Shown here: in pieces, positions 8,880 through 20,637 of the stretch
Layout of the letters: every line of letters begins with the position of its first letter
Numbering within the stretch: position 1 is the stretch's first letter
NCBI RefSeq assembly: GCF_005886345.1
Contig: NZ_PNEC01000008.1
Location: 1-64,000 of the forward strand
DNA: 64,000 nucleotides
Direction: 5' to 3'
Origin: Pseudoalteromonas phenolica
GTDB lineage: Bacteria > Pseudomonadota > Gammaproteobacteria > Enterobacterales > Alteromonadaceae
Position numbers and translations under genes: made by a program
The notes under the pieces: model-generated
Database searches by the model: none
What the model was told of the DNA's origin: nothing
What the model saw: only the letters and a program-made list of their open reading frames with translations

Positions 8880-9208
8880 TTATTTCTCTCTTATCAATAG
8901 CTGCTCAAAGCTACCGAAAGCAACACAAAGCTGCAATTAAACACTATAAATCGCGGGTAAAATCAGCTGAAAATAATGAATCGTTTGATAAATTAGTTGA
9001 AGGCTTTTCAAGTACCTATGGAAAGTAAGTGACACATTAACGGAAAACTTAACCAATAATCGCTTGAGTAAAGTAAAAGATAGGATATGACTTAATAAAT
9101 AAAGATAAATCTCATTTTCTTATGAAGAAAAATGATATCTATCTTCTCCTTCAGTCAATACACAGTGCAGTGCATGATAGATTTTCATTTAGTCATATTG
9201 AACTGACA
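8880..9208. other. 329-bp gap upstream of the NagX-like gene
   Basis: No convincing gene is present. The gap should hold the promoter of the minus-strand NagX-like gene and the end of the transcript of the small membrane protein. The one clear structure is the imperfect inverted repeat at 9102-9145. Confidence 0.6.
9102..9145. repeat. Imperfect 20-bp inverted repeat
   Basis: The left arm is 9102-9121 and the right arm 9125-9145, separated by ATG. The arms are complementary except for two mismatches and one extra A. It lies about 60 nt after the stop of the small membrane protein gene and about 220 bp before the NagX-like start. It could be a long weak terminator or an operator. There is no clear T run. 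Confidence 0.45.
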
Positions 9209-9517
9209 CTAGAAAAAAGCATAACTGATCATTACGATCACAGAGACCGCCATAAAACGTGTATCAAAATCACGCATTCTTTTTGTTAATAGATGCAAAC
9301 GCTTATCCTGCGTTTTACTTAACTCTCCACACTTTAAAGACTCTTCAAGGGCCAGCACAAACACGTTATTAACCCCTACTTTCATTTTGTCTTTTGATAA
9401 ACGGGTAAATACTTCAGGGTATGTCTCTGCAACATGTGCTTTTATTTCATTAACATGCTTGGCTCTGAAATAAACAAAAAGTACCATTAATGTAGTGATA
9501 ACAAGACCCATATACAT
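9209..9517 (-). CDS. Small membrane protein of unknown function
   Basis: A 102-residue protein with a hydrophobic helix at each end (about residues 2-16 and 88-102) and a charged, mostly helical middle (HVNEIKAHVAETYPEVF, KTQDKRLHLLTKRMRDF). No family is recognised. The start is well supported by AAGGAG 5 nt before the ATG. The C-terminus ends in the second helix (SVIVMISYAFF), so both termini may face the same side. It lies downstream of the FKBP gene but behind a terminator, so it is probably transcribed separately. Confidence 0.65.
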   Translation of the reverse strand: MYMGLVITTLMVLFVYFRAKHVNEIKAHVAETYPEVFTRLSKDKMKVGVNNVFVLALEESLKCGELSKTQDKRLHLLTKRMRDFDTRFMAVSVIVMISYAFF

Positions 9518-9539
9518 ATTCTCTCCTTACATTATGTAT

Positions 9540-9565
9540 AAAAAAGGAGGTTAAGCCCCCCTTTC
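9540..9565 (-). terminator. Terminator of the FKBP gene
   Basis: On the minus strand an AAAGGGGG-type arm pairs with CCTCCTTTT across a short loop, followed by T residues, 13 nt after the FKBP stop codon. Confidence 0.7.
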
Positions 9566-9577
9566 ATGTTTCTAAAT

Positions 9578-10060
9578 TTATGATTCTATCTTTAAAAGCT
9601 CTACTTCAAAAATCAGCAATGAGCCGGCAGGAATTTTACCTGCGGCGCGGTCTCCGTAACCTAACTCAGGACTGATATAAAACTTGAACTTACTGCCTTC
9701 AGTCATTAGCTGTACACCTTCAGTCCAACCTGGAATAACCTGGTTTAAGCCAAAGCTGATCGGGCTATTTCGCTCTACAGAGCTATCAAATACGGTGCCA
9801 TCCGCAAGTGTGCCATGGTAATGTACTTTTACTTTACTGGTGGCAGAAGGTTTTACATCCCCCTCCCCCTGCGTAAGCACTTCATACTGTAAGCCAGAAT
9901 CAGTTGTGACCACTGTGTCTTTTTTTGCATTTTCTGCCAAAAACTCAGCTGCTTTAATACGGTTCTCTCCTGCAGCAGCTTTGTTCTTTTGCGATGCGCG
10001 AGAAAATAGTGCCACCAAAATCACGATGACAATCACTAAAATTACATTGGTTGTAGACAC
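9578..10060 (-). CDS. Membrane-anchored FKBP-type peptidyl-prolyl isomerase
   Basis: A 160-residue protein with one N-terminal hydrophobic segment (about 5-20), a short charged linker and a C-terminal FKBP domain (about 52-158). FKBP landmarks are visible: VHYHGTLADGTVFDSS, GLNQVIPGWTEGVQLM and GSKFKFYISPELGYGDRAAG. It should catalyse proline isomerisation in substrates in the periplasm, or at the membrane if the anchor is not cleaved; no lipobox is present. It lacks the long FkpA dimerisation domain, so it is nearer to short FklB-like proteins. It starts 5 nt after the stop of the LonH-type protease gene, suggesting one transcript and possibly a shared role in protein quality control. Confidence 0.88.
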   Translation of the reverse strand: MSTTNVILVIVIVILVALFSRASQKNKAAAGENRIKAAEFLAENAKKDTVVTTDSGLQYEVLTQGEGDVKPSATSKVKVHYHGTLADGTVFDSSVERNSPISFGLNQVIPGWTEGVQLMTEGSKFKFYISPELGYGDRAAGKIPAGSLLIFEVELLKIES

Positions 10061-10065
10061 GCTAC

Positions 10066-12477
10066 TTACTCCTTATCTTGTTCTGTTTCTTCTTTTTCAT
10101 TATCACCACTGACCACATCTGCAATTTGCTGCAGTCGAGCCAGTGTTAGCGCATTAATAGAGCCCCTTGGGTATTCACCCTCGACTAGCTCTCCGGCGTC
10201 ACGATTCATCAATAAGCTCAATGCTTCATCTACGTTTGAAACTGCATAAATATGGAAACGGCCACGCTCTACTTCTTGTAAAACTTCGTCATCTAAGACT
10301 AAATTAACGCGGTTAGACTGAGGAATGATCACACCCTGCTGACCGGTTAAACCACGCATTTTACAAAGCTTAAAGAAGCCTTCAATTTTTTCGTTTACGC
10401 CACCAATCGCCTGCACTTCACCATGTTGGTTAATAGAACCTGTAAGCGCTAATGACTGGTTAATGGGTAGTTGAGTGATAGCTGAGATTAACCCGCATAA
10501 TTCAGCAAGCGAGGCACTATCGCCATCAATATATCCATAACTTTGTTCAATCGCGATATTGGCACTGAGTGTCAAGCTAAAGTTTTGTGCATACTTGTTA
10601 CCTAGATAACCCGTTAATAGCATAACGCCTTTAGAATGAATTGACTTACCTAAGTCTGCTTCTCGCTCGACGTCAATAACGCCATCAGAGCCTGCGTAAA
10701 CCGTAGCCGTAATACGCGCTGGCGTACCAAATGCTGTATCACCTATATGCAATACCGTCAGACCATTGATTTTAGCAATTGCTTCACCGTCAGTTTCTAT
10801 CAGTGTGTGGCCTTCTTTAATATCGCTTAGCATATTCTCACTAAGTTGACCGGTGCGATACTGCTTACCGGCAATGGCTTCATCAATATGCTCTGCGGTA
10901 ACCTCTGTCACATTATCCTGTTTCGCATAAAAGCTTGCTTCTGCGACTAACTCGAGCACATCTGCAAATCGTGCTGACAGCTTGGTATGGTGCTCTGCTT
11001 GGCGATAACTAAACTTGAGCAAACGCGCAAGGCCACACGCTGAAATACCGCAGTTTAAAGTTTTATCGCAGTACTCAAGTACTTTAGTTATAAACTGATA
11101 TTGAAGTTTATCGCTACTTGGCAAGTAATAGTCAAAATCAGCCAATACCCTAAATAGCTCTGCAAACTCCTCATCGTAATCACTGATGGCATAATATAAA
11201 TCACGTGAACCCAACAGAATAATCTTCACATCTAGTGGAATTAACTGAGGGCGGAGCGTGAAGCTGCTGCCTACTGAGCTATCTTGATATGGCAAATCAT
11301 TCTTTATTTGGTGGGTTTTAAGAGACAACTTTAGACCATCCCACACTTGCGAGTTAGCCAAGACTTTATCAGCATCCATGATCAGATAACCACCATTGGC
11401 CTTATGTAGCGCACCCGGTTGGATTGAGCGATAACTGGTGATTAAGTTGCCTTGTGAAGTGGCGTATTCAACCTTGCCAAATATATTGCCAAAAGTTGGG
11501 TTTGGTTCGTACACCACAGGTGCAGCCTCTCCATCTTTATATTCAACCAGAATATTAGGCGCAAAGAAGTCATTTAACATACCGCGGTGATCAAACTCAT
11601 CTTTGTTTTCCTCGCTGCTGCTGTCATCAAGCCACTCTAGCACCGCATCGACAATTTCAATGCGGACATCTTTCAGATAACGAATGACACCAATGTGGCT
11701 GGCATACTTGAGCTCTAGTTTCTTCAGTAAAGGTTTAGTGGCAGTTTCAACCGTTTGCTTCTTTAAGTTTCTCAGCTTTTCAGATGACTCACGTTTCCAA
11801 CGTGGTAGCTCAATTAAGGCTTCAATTAGGTCATCTTCTAACTTATCAATGGCATCAAAAAAGTGTTCTTGCACCTTCTCATCAAGTGCAGCAAATTCTG
11901 CATCATCTAATTGTTTACCATCGATCACAGGCGCAAAGGCCACCTGATTACTTTCTTCTATCAATGCCACACTTTTTTTAGCGGCAAGCTCTGCCACTGC
12001 GGTAATGGCAGCGTCATATTTGTTATCGAACTCTTTATCGATGGACTTTTTTTTGCGTTGATAACCCGGGTTATCAAATGCTGCAGGAAAAGTATCAGCT
12101 ACTTCATCTAAAAACTCATCCATGTCATCAGCAAGCTCTTTGCTCTGACCTGGCTGCATGAATAGCGCGATAGGTTTACGGTGATCGTCGTAGTTATTGA
12201 CGTACAACCACTCATTTGGCGTTGATTTAGTTTTACTGTGTGCTTCTAACTTGTCTTTTACCATGGTAAAACGGCCTAATGCCGCTTCGCCCATTACAAA
12301 AGTGTTATAACCAGGCAAATCCATACCCAGTGAGAAATCTAAAGCACTTTGAGCGCGTTGCTGACCAATAAATGTCAACGCTTCAGGATAAGGATTGCGC
12401 ATGCATGACTCAACATGCGCAAGAGAAACAGTTGGCGCTAAGGCCTCAATAGGTAAAGGTGCTATCTTATTCGTCAT
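10066..12477 (-). CDS. LonH/LonB-type S16 family protease
   Basis: An 803-residue protein of the YcbZ/LonH group: an N-terminal AAA_32-like ATPase region followed by a C-terminal Lon protease domain (about 560-780). The Lon catalytic dyad is present: Ser in GDSAS at about residue 654 and Lys in VNEKIEG at about 697, spaced 43 residues as in E. coli Lon. The nucleotide loop is unusual. Near residue 60 the sequence is GEAALGRFT, without the usual Walker A lysine. The middle is a long charged helical region (about 130-290) as in LonB-like proteins. It is distinct from the housekeeping Lon. It overlaps nothing and is followed closely by the FKBP gene. Confidence 0.88.
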   Translation of the reverse strand: MTNKIAPLPIEALAPTVSLAHVESCMRNPYPEALTFIGQQRAQSALDFSLGMDLPGYNTFVMGEAALGRFTMVKDKLEAHSKTKSTPNEWLYVNNYDDHRKPIALFMQPGQSKELADDMDEFLDEVADTFPAAFDNPGYQRKKKSIDKEFDNKYDAAITAVAELAAKKSVALIEESNQVAFAPVIDGKQLDDAEFAALDEKVQEHFFDAIDKLEDDLIEALIELPRWKRESSEKLRNLKKQTVETATKPLLKKLELKYASHIGVIRYLKDVRIEIVDAVLEWLDDSSSEENKDEFDHRGMLNDFFAPNILVEYKDGEAAPVVYEPNPTFGNIFGKVEYATSQGNLITSYRSIQPGALHKANGGYLIMDADKVLANSQVWDGLKLSLKTHQIKNDLPYQDSSVGSSFTLRPQLIPLDVKIILLGSRDLYYAISDYDEEFAELFRVLADFDYYLPSSDKLQYQFITKVLEYCDKTLNCGISACGLARLLKFSYRQAEHHTKLSARFADVLELVAEASFYAKQDNVTEVTAEHIDEAIAGKQYRTGQLSENMLSDIKEGHTLIETDGEAIAKINGLTVLHIGDTAFGTPARITATVYAGSDGVIDVEREADLGKSIHSKGVMLLTGYLGNKYAQNFSLTLSANIAIEQSYGYIDGDSASLAELCGLISAITQLPINQSLALTGSINQHGEVQAIGGVNEKIEGFFKLCKMRGLTGQQGVIIPQSNRVNLVLDDEVLQEVERGRFHIYAVSNVDEALSLLMNRDAGELVEGEYPRGSINALTLARLQQIADVVSGDNEKEETEQDKE

Positions 12478-12515
12478 TCCTAACTTCTTTTTATTATCTA
12501 ACCCAATTGGCTAGA

Positions 12516-12974
12516 CTATGGAGACAATGCTTTTCGGCTGAACTCTTGGTGCTCACATTGGCTACATGCTTTAATTTCAGAGGCATAAAGTACATCTGTA
12601 GTATGATTACAATTTTTACATACTAATTGCCCCATGGCTATCCATTCACCTGCTTTGTAAACCCCATCATGCTCAAAATCTTTTAATAGTGCCTGCCATT
12701 CTAACTGTGTGCGGTCTTCAAGTTGTGCCAACTCAAATAGCACACCCGCCTTTAATTCTTGCCAAGCAATATCACCAGTGTCTTTATAGTCATCTTCTAA
12801 ATGTTGTAAATCACGCTTGAGATAGTGACTATAGTTTTTAACCTTCTCTTCACCAAGCTCCTTTAGCTTACCTTGGCTTTCGATAAATTTATTAATTAAG
12901 TCTTCAAGTTCATGCTCTTTTATATCTTTCAGCCAATGAGCAAAATCATCTAACCACTTTTTATACTCCGCCAT
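12516..12974 (-). CDS. ybeL: YbeL-type zinc-ribbon protein (DUF1451)
   Basis: A 152-residue protein with a highly charged helical N-terminal two thirds and a C-terminal zinc ribbon (CKNCNH and CSQCEH). The segment QLEWQALLKDFEHDGVYKAGEW is characteristic of the family. Function is unknown. The start at 12974 is preferred over the ATG 12 nt upstream because GGAG lies 6 nt before it and the upstream ATG has no ribosome site. Its position next to divergent leuS matches E. coli ybeL. Confidence 0.9.
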   Translation of the reverse strand: MAEYKKWLDDFAHWLKDIKEHELEDLINKFIESQGKLKELGEEKVKNYSHYLKRDLQHLEDDYKDTGDIAWQELKAGVLFELAQLEDRTQLEWQALLKDFEHDGVYKAGEWIAMGQLVCKNCNHTTDVLYASEIKACSQCEHQEFSRKALSP

Positions 12975-13148
12975 GGCAGACTCCATTTTTCAGTAAACTT
13001 TCTATAACTATAGTCCAGTGGCAAAAAAGTGATATTTTGCTGCCTTTTAAGCTCCACAAAATGCACCTCTATGGCTGTGATTCACTCAGTTTTTGGGGTA
13101 TGCTATCGAACAATTTTTTATTAATTTGCAAGAAGTCTGGAAACATAG

Positions 13149-15737
<2,589 letters not shown>

Positions 15738-15738
15738 G

Positions 15739-16236
15739 ATGCGTTTAACGCATTCAATTAAGCATGGGCTAGCATTTTTGCTAGCCTGTGTTTTGTTATC
15801 TGGCTGTGGCTTTCATTTAAAGCAAGCGTCTTACTTACCACCTGAACTTCGTGCGCTTCACCTTAGTGCAGATGATAGTAAGTCAGATCTATTCACCGTG
15901 TTAAGAAAAGATCTTGTTAACTCACAAGTTTTAATTAACCTAGGTAGCAACCAAAAAAAGCTACCAGAATTACATCTCTATCGAGACTCTTTAACTCGTC
16001 AAACTTTGAGCTTATTCAAAAATGGTCAAGTTGCGCAGTATGAGTTGGCTTATTCAGTGTCATACCGTGTTACTCGCCCTGGTAGCGACCCAGTTGAAAA
16101 AGGCTTCGAAATCTATCGCAACTATCAAGATGACCCTGACAATGCTCTAGCTAAAGCAAAAGAGTTAGATATTATTCTGGATGAACTTCGCCATCAGGCG
16201 AGCAAACGAATTATTCGAGAGCTATCACAACTCTAA
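15739..16236 (+). CDS. lptE: LPS-assembly lipoprotein LptE
   Basis: A 165-residue outer-membrane lipoprotein that plugs the LptD barrel during lipopolysaccharide insertion. A lipoprotein signal peptide ends in the lipobox LLSGC, with the lipidated Cys followed by GFHLK, the typical LptE start. The ATG at 15739, 1 nt after the leuS stop codon, is chosen. An ATG 18 nt upstream inside leuS would only lengthen the signal peptide. The stop overlaps the holA ATG by one base. Confidence 0.93.
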   Translation: MRLTHSIKHGLAFLLACVLLSGCGFHLKQASYLPPELRALHLSADDSKSDLFTVLRKDLVNSQVLINLGSNQKKLPELHLYRDSLTRQTLSLFKNGQVAQYELAYSVSYRVTRPGSDPVEKGFEIYRNYQDDPDNALAKAKELDIILDELRHQASKRIIRELSQL

Positions 16237-17273
16237 TGCGCTGTTACGCTAATCAACTTCCCGATACTTTGCGCAAAGGCCTAGCCCCATTCTATTTGGT
16301 GTTAGGTGAAGAACCTTTTCAAGAAGCACAATGTGTGCAGCAAATAAAGCAAGCGGCAAAACAACAAGGCTTCGACGAAGTCATTAAATTTAGTTTGTTA
16401 CCAGGCTTTGATTGGCAAGAATTACTTGCACAATACAATAGTATGTCACTGTTTAGTGCACGCACACTAATTGAGTTTGACTTGAACCAGCAAAAACCCG
16501 GTACTGCAGGTAGTGATGCATTTAAGCAGCTAACTGCTCAACCAAACCCTGATGTGGTTTTAATAGTCAAAGGTCAAAAGGCAAGTCAAGAAATCCAACG
16601 TGGCGCATGGTTTAAAGGCTTAGAAAAGCAAGGCGTATATGTGCCTTGTTATGAATTGACTGGCCAACACTTGCAGCGATGGCTTGATTCGCAAGCCAAG
16701 CAGTTGAAAGTCGCGCTAACACAAGATGCTAAAAAGCAACTTTTACTTGCTACAGAAGGCAATTTACTCGCGACACATCAAGAGCTAGAAAAATTAGCGC
16801 TGCTGTACCCCGCTCAAACCATCAATGATGAACAAATCCTGGCGGGCCTGCTTAATCAAAGTAAATTTGATATTTTTGACCTGACTAATGCAACCCTTGC
16901 TGGTCAGGCAAAAAAAATCACTAAAGTGATGGTTAAGTTAGCTGAAGATAACACCGAGCCGAATACCCTAGTTTGGGCGCTGAATAAGCAGCAGCAGACC
17001 TTAGTATCAATTAAGCAAGGCTTACAACAAGGTCAAAATATTACTGCGCTCTATAAACAGCACAATATTTGGAAAAACCAGCAGCCTTTAACTCAACAAG
17101 CACTTGATAGATTACCTTTGCATCAACTTGAGCAAATCGGTCTGTTATTGGCACAAATAGACAGTGGCTATAAACGCGGAGAACTCACAGCGCCTTATCA
17201 AGCACTACTTCATTGCGCACTAAGCTTTTGCTATCACATTCCAATTGGTCTACCCATAAATCACACTGATTAA
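16236..17273 (+). CDS. holA: DNA polymerase III delta subunit
   Basis: A 345-residue clamp-loader subunit that opens the beta sliding clamp. The N-terminal segment PFYLVLGEEPFQEAQ is the usual start of the HolA fold. The rest shows the expected three-domain, helix-rich composition without a Walker motif. It overlaps the lptE stop by one base and is followed by nadD after 5 nt, the order seen in E. coli. Confidence 0.94.
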   Translation: MRCYANQLPDTLRKGLAPFYLVLGEEPFQEAQCVQQIKQAAKQQGFDEVIKFSLLPGFDWQELLAQYNSMSLFSARTLIEFDLNQQKPGTAGSDAFKQLTAQPNPDVVLIVKGQKASQEIQRGAWFKGLEKQGVYVPCYELTGQHLQRWLDSQAKQLKVALTQDAKKQLLLATEGNLLATHQELEKLALLYPAQTINDEQILAGLLNQSKFDIFDLTNATLAGQAKKITKVMVKLAEDNTEPNTLVWALNKQQQTLVSIKQGLQQGQNITALYKQHNIWKNQQPLTQQALDRLPLHQLEQIGLLLAQIDSGYKRGELTAPYQALLHCALSFCYHIPIGLPINHTD

Positions 17274-17278
17274 ACAAT

Positions 17279-17908
17279 ATGATTGCACTTTTCGGTGGTA
17301 CTTTTGATCCCGTCCATTTAGGACATCTAAACATGGCCGAGCAATGCGTTACAGAGCTAGGGCTGTCTGAATTACGATTCTTACCATGCGCCATACCTGT
17401 ACACAAAGCACAGCCTAAGATTACTGACACACACCGTCTCAACATGCTCGAGTTAGCAACTCAAGGTAAGAGAGCATTCACTATTGATAAAAGAGAGCTT
17501 GAGCGACAAGGACCTTCTTATTCACTGTTAACACTGCAGGAATACCGAGGCGAGCAGCCTAATTCATCCATCATTTTTTTGATGGGTATGGACTCATTCA
17601 ATAGTTTAACGTCTTGGTATGAATGGCAAGCCATTACACAGCTTTGCCACATCGTGGTATATCAGCGACCAGGCGAGGCTTACAAACCAAACCCAGCTCT
17701 TGCCAACTACGTGGAACAAGCTCAAGTTGAGACAAGTGAGCTGTTACTCACGAAAAAAGCAGGTCATTGTCATTTTTTAACCGGTCCAAGTTTTGATGCC
17801 GCATCTAGCGATATCAGAAAACTAATAAATAATCAAAAACCTATGGAACAATTTCTCGCGTCTTCGGTCATAGATTACATTCGTACTCATCAGCTCTATG
17901 CTGAATAA
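17279..17908 (+). CDS. nadD: Nicotinate-nucleotide adenylyltransferase
   Basis: A 209-residue enzyme that adenylates nicotinate mononucleotide in NAD synthesis. The nucleotidyltransferase signature GGTFDPVHLGHLNMAE at residues 5-20 contains the HxGH site. The family's C-terminal motif appears as SSDIRKLI near 180. It lies between holA and rsfS, in conserved order; cobC, found between them in E. coli, is absent. Confidence 0.95.
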   Translation: MIALFGGTFDPVHLGHLNMAEQCVTELGLSELRFLPCAIPVHKAQPKITDTHRLNMLELATQGKRAFTIDKRELERQGPSYSLLTLQEYRGEQPNSSIIFLMGMDSFNSLTSWYEWQAITQLCHIVVYQRPGEAYKPNPALANYVEQAQVETSELLLTKKAGHCHFLTGPSFDAASSDIRKLINNQKPMEQFLASSVIDYIRTHQLYAE

Positions 17909-17964
17909 ACCAATGTACTGTGCTACCATACGCGCCTTATTTTTTAAGCATAGAGATACAAGAT

Positions 17965-18282
17965 TTGAATTCTGAACAATTATTAGACTTTGCATTAGAC
18001 AAAGTTGACGACATGAAAGCCCGTGACATTGTTAAGTTAGATGTAAAAGAAGTGAGCTCTGTAACGGATTATTTGGTCATTTGCTCAGGTAACTCAAAAC
18101 GTCACGTACAGTCTATTGCTGAACACGTTGCTAAAGAAACGCGTCATGCTGGTGAAGACCTATTAGGCATTGAAGGACAAGATGTGGGTGAGTGGGTATT
18201 GGTTGATTTGGGTGATGTGGTTGTTCATGTTATGCAAGATCAAACTCGTGACTTGTATGACTTAGAGAAACTTTGGGGCTAA
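17965..18282 (+). CDS. rsfS: Ribosomal silencing factor RsfS
   Basis: A 105-residue protein that binds uL14 on the 50S subunit and blocks subunit joining in stationary phase. The conserved core [22 protein letters not shown] and the end [26 protein letters not shown] are both present. TTG at 17965 is chosen because it gives exactly the E. coli length and is preceded by an AGAGATA element. A GTG at 17920 would add 15 unrelated residues. Confidence 0.93.
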   Translation: MNSEQLLDFALDKVDDMKARDIVKLDVKEVSSVTDYLVICSGNSKRHVQSIAEHVAKETRHAGEDLLGIEGQDVGEWVLVDLGDVVVHVMQDQTRDLYDLEKLWG

Positions 18283-18284
18283 CT

Positions 18285-18755
18285 TTGAAGATTCAATTGA
18301 TTGCCGTTGGCACAAAAATGCCAGCTTGGGTTGAAACTGGATTTAAAGAATATCAACGCCGATTTCCTAAAGATATGGCATTAGAGTTACTTGAAATTCC
18401 AGCAGGTAAACGAGGCAAAAATGCAGATATTAAACGCATTTTGCAGCAAGAAGGTGAGAAAACACTCGCAGCCATCCCTAAAGGTAATCGTATTGTCACG
18501 CTAGAAGTCACAGGTAAAGCTTGGGATACGCATCAATTAGCCAACAATATGCAAAAGTGGCAGCTAGATGGTCGCGATGTCAGCTTATTAATTGGTGGCC
18601 CTGAAGGGCTTGCACCTGAATGTATTGCAGCTTCTGAGCAAAAGTGGTCATTATCAGCACTCACCTTGCCTCATCCTCTGGTACGTATTATTGTTGCTGA
18701 AAGTTTGTATAGAGGTTGGAGTTTAAATAACAACCATCCCTATCACAGAGAATAA
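18285..18755 (+). CDS. rlmH: 23S rRNA pseudouridine-1915 N3-methyltransferase RlmH
   Basis: A 156-residue SPOUT-class methyltransferase acting on helix 69 of 23S rRNA. The knot signature [23 protein letters not shown] and the C-terminal NNHPYHRE are intact. The start is a TTG 2 nt after the rsfS stop, with a GGGG ribosome site 6 nt upstream. This gives the sequence beginning (M)[12 protein letters not shown], aligned to E. coli RlmH. A further upstream TTG overlapping rsfS is less likely. Confidence 0.95.
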   Translation: MKIQLIAVGTKMPAWVETGFKEYQRRFPKDMALELLEIPAGKRGKNADIKRILQQEGEKTLAAIPKGNRIVTLEVTGKAWDTHQLANNMQKWQLDGRDVSLLIGGPEGLAPECIAASEQKWSLSALTLPHPLVRIIVAESLYRGWSLNNNHPYHRE

Positions 18756-18765
18756 TGCCAAATAA

Positions 18766-20637
18766 ATGATCTATAAAAGACCAACAATACGTGACCATTC
18801 TGCTGAGGCAAACTTGTTTGCACGTCGCGCTTTTGTTGGTTTTGTATTTGTCACCATTCTTATCGGAATATTGCTCAGCAACGCCTATAACCTTCAAGTT
18901 AAAGAGCATGATACATATAAAACTCGCTCTAATGATAACCGCATTAAAGTTATCCCTGTCGCCCCTAACCGAGGTTTAATTTACGACCGTAATGGTGTTT
19001 TACTGGCCGAAAACCGCCCAGTTTATAACCTTGAAGTGATCCCTGAGCAAGTTGATAATATTGCTGAACAACTTGCTGACATTGGTACGCTACTCAATAT
19101 TTCGATAGAAGATCAGAATACCTTTTTAAAAAACATTCGCCGTAAACAACGCTTTAAGAGTCGTGTAATTAAAGCTCGACTAAATGAACAGGAAGTTGCC
19201 TTATTTTCGGTTAATCAACATAAGTTTCCTGGTTTCAGCATAGAAGCCCGCCTTGCTAGATATTATCCTTATGCTGACACCCTCACCCACGCTCTGGGTT
19301 ATGTCGCCAAACTAAACAGAAAAGAACTGGCTGAACTTGAACTCAATGACGAAGCTACGAATTACCGAGCAACCCATGATATTGGCAAACTGGGGATCGA
19401 GAAATTTTACGAAAGAGAGTTGCACGGCATTGTTGGTTCACAACGTGTTGAAGTGAATAACCGAGGCAGAGTGATCCGCACTTTGAGTGTTGACGCCCCA
19501 ACGCCAGGACAAGATTTAGTTTTAACATTAGACATCGGTTTGCAACAAGTTGCCAAAAAGGCGCTTGAAGGTATGCGTGGCGCAATTGTGGTCATGGATC
19601 CAAAAGATGGTGGTATTCTCGCGCTGTATTCTAACCCAAGTTATGACCCTAATCTGTTTGTTCATGGCATTAGTGGTAAAGACTATCGCGCTTTATTAAA
19701 CCCTGACCGACCTTTGATCAATAGAACAACTCAAGGTCGCTATGCACCTGCTTCAACGGTCAAGCCACATTTAGCTATTCTAGGATTAGAAGAAGAGGTG
19801 ATAAAAGAAGATACTCGAATCTGGGACCCTGGCTTCTTCCAATTACCTAATGTTGAGCATAAATGGCGAGACTGGCAACGCTGGGGGCATGGCCATGTTG
19901 ATGTATACAAAGCCATTGAAGAATCTTGTGACACTTTTTATTACCATATAGCTAATGAAATGGGGATCACCAAAATCAGTGACTTTATGAATAAATTTGG
20001 CTTTGGTGATTTATCTGGTATCGATATTCATGAAGAGACTGCAGCCATATTACCTACAGTAGCTTGGAAAAAAGAGCGCTTTAAAGAAAACTGGTGGACA
20101 GGGGACACCATCTCTGTAGGTATAGGCCAAGGTTACTGGACTGCGACGCCTATGCAAATTGCCAATGCTGTTACCATCATGGTTAACAAAGGAGAGCATT
20201 ATCAACCTCACCTTGTACAAGTTAAAAAGCAGTATGATGACATTACACCAATGTATACCGAAGAGCGTCCACCTATTATTCTTAACAATGAAGATCATTG
20301 GCGTATCGCATTAGAAGCCATGCATAATACGGTAACCAAAGTAACTGGGACTGCTCACAAAGCTTTTAAAGGTGCAGACTACGATCCTGCAGGTAAAACA
20401 GGCACAGCCCAGATAGTTAGCATTGCACAAGGTGAAAAGTACGATGCTGAAAAGCTAAAAGAGCGCCATCGCGATAATGCTATTTACACCGGTTTTGCGC
20501 CTTATAATGACCCAAGAGTCGTTGTGACTGTCGTGGTAGAAAACCAAGGTGGCGGCAGTAAAATTGCAGCCCCCATTGCACGTCAGCTAATGGATTACTA
20601 TTTCACTGCCAATCCGCTTCAAAAAGGAACAAACTAA
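18766..20637 (+). CDS. mrdA: Penicillin-binding protein 2 (elongasome transpeptidase)
   Basis: A 623-residue class B penicillin-binding protein that cross-links peptidoglycan during cell elongation with RodA. One N-terminal membrane anchor is at about 22-42, a dimerisation domain follows, and then the transpeptidase domain. The active-site motif STVK has its serine at residue 330, the E. coli position; SCD and KTGTAQ motifs follow at about 387 and 545. The stop overlaps the mrdB ATG by one base. Confidence 0.97.
   Translation: MIYKRPTIRDHSAEANLFARRAFVGFVFVTILIGILLSNAYNLQVKEHDTYKTRSNDNRIKVIPVAPNRGLIYDRNGVLLAENRPVYNLEVIPEQVDNIAEQLADIGTLLNISIEDQNTFLKNIRRKQRFKSRVIKARLNEQEVALFSVNQHKFPGFSIEARLARYYPYADTLTHALGYVAKLNRKELAELELNDEATNYRATHDIGKLGIEKFYERELHGIVGSQRVEVNNRGRVIRTLSVDAPTPGQDLVLTLDIGLQQVAKKALEGMRGAIVVMDPKDGGILALYSNPSYDPNLFVHGISGKDYRALLNPDRPLINRTTQGRYAPASTVKPHLAILGLEEEVIKEDTRIWDPGFFQLPNVEHKWRDWQRWGHGHVDVYKAIEESCDTFYYHIANEMGITKISDFMNKFGFGDLSGIDIHEETAAILPTVAWKKERFKENWWTGDTISVGIGQGYWTATPMQIANAVTIMVNKGEHYQPHLVQVKKQYDDITPMYTEERPPIILNNEDHWRIALEAMHNTVTKVTGTAHKAFKGADYDPAGKTGTAQIVSIAQGEKYDAEKLKERHRDNAIYTGFAPYNDPRVVVTVVVENQGGGSKIAAPIARQLMDYYFTANPLQKGTN

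Noticed and set aside
8557-8940. 127-codon frame antisense to the NagX-like gene
   Set aside because: Shadow of the opposite coding strand; the minus-strand gene has family motifs and membrane segments.
9102-9145. Fur box reading of the inverted repeat
   Set aside because: Only a partial match to the Fur pattern (ATGATATCTATC versus ATGATAATGATTATC); not convincing.
9122-9286. About 55-codon plus-strand frame beginning in the 9102-9145 inverted repeat
   Set aside because: No ribosome site, and it runs antisense into the small membrane protein gene, which has a much better start.
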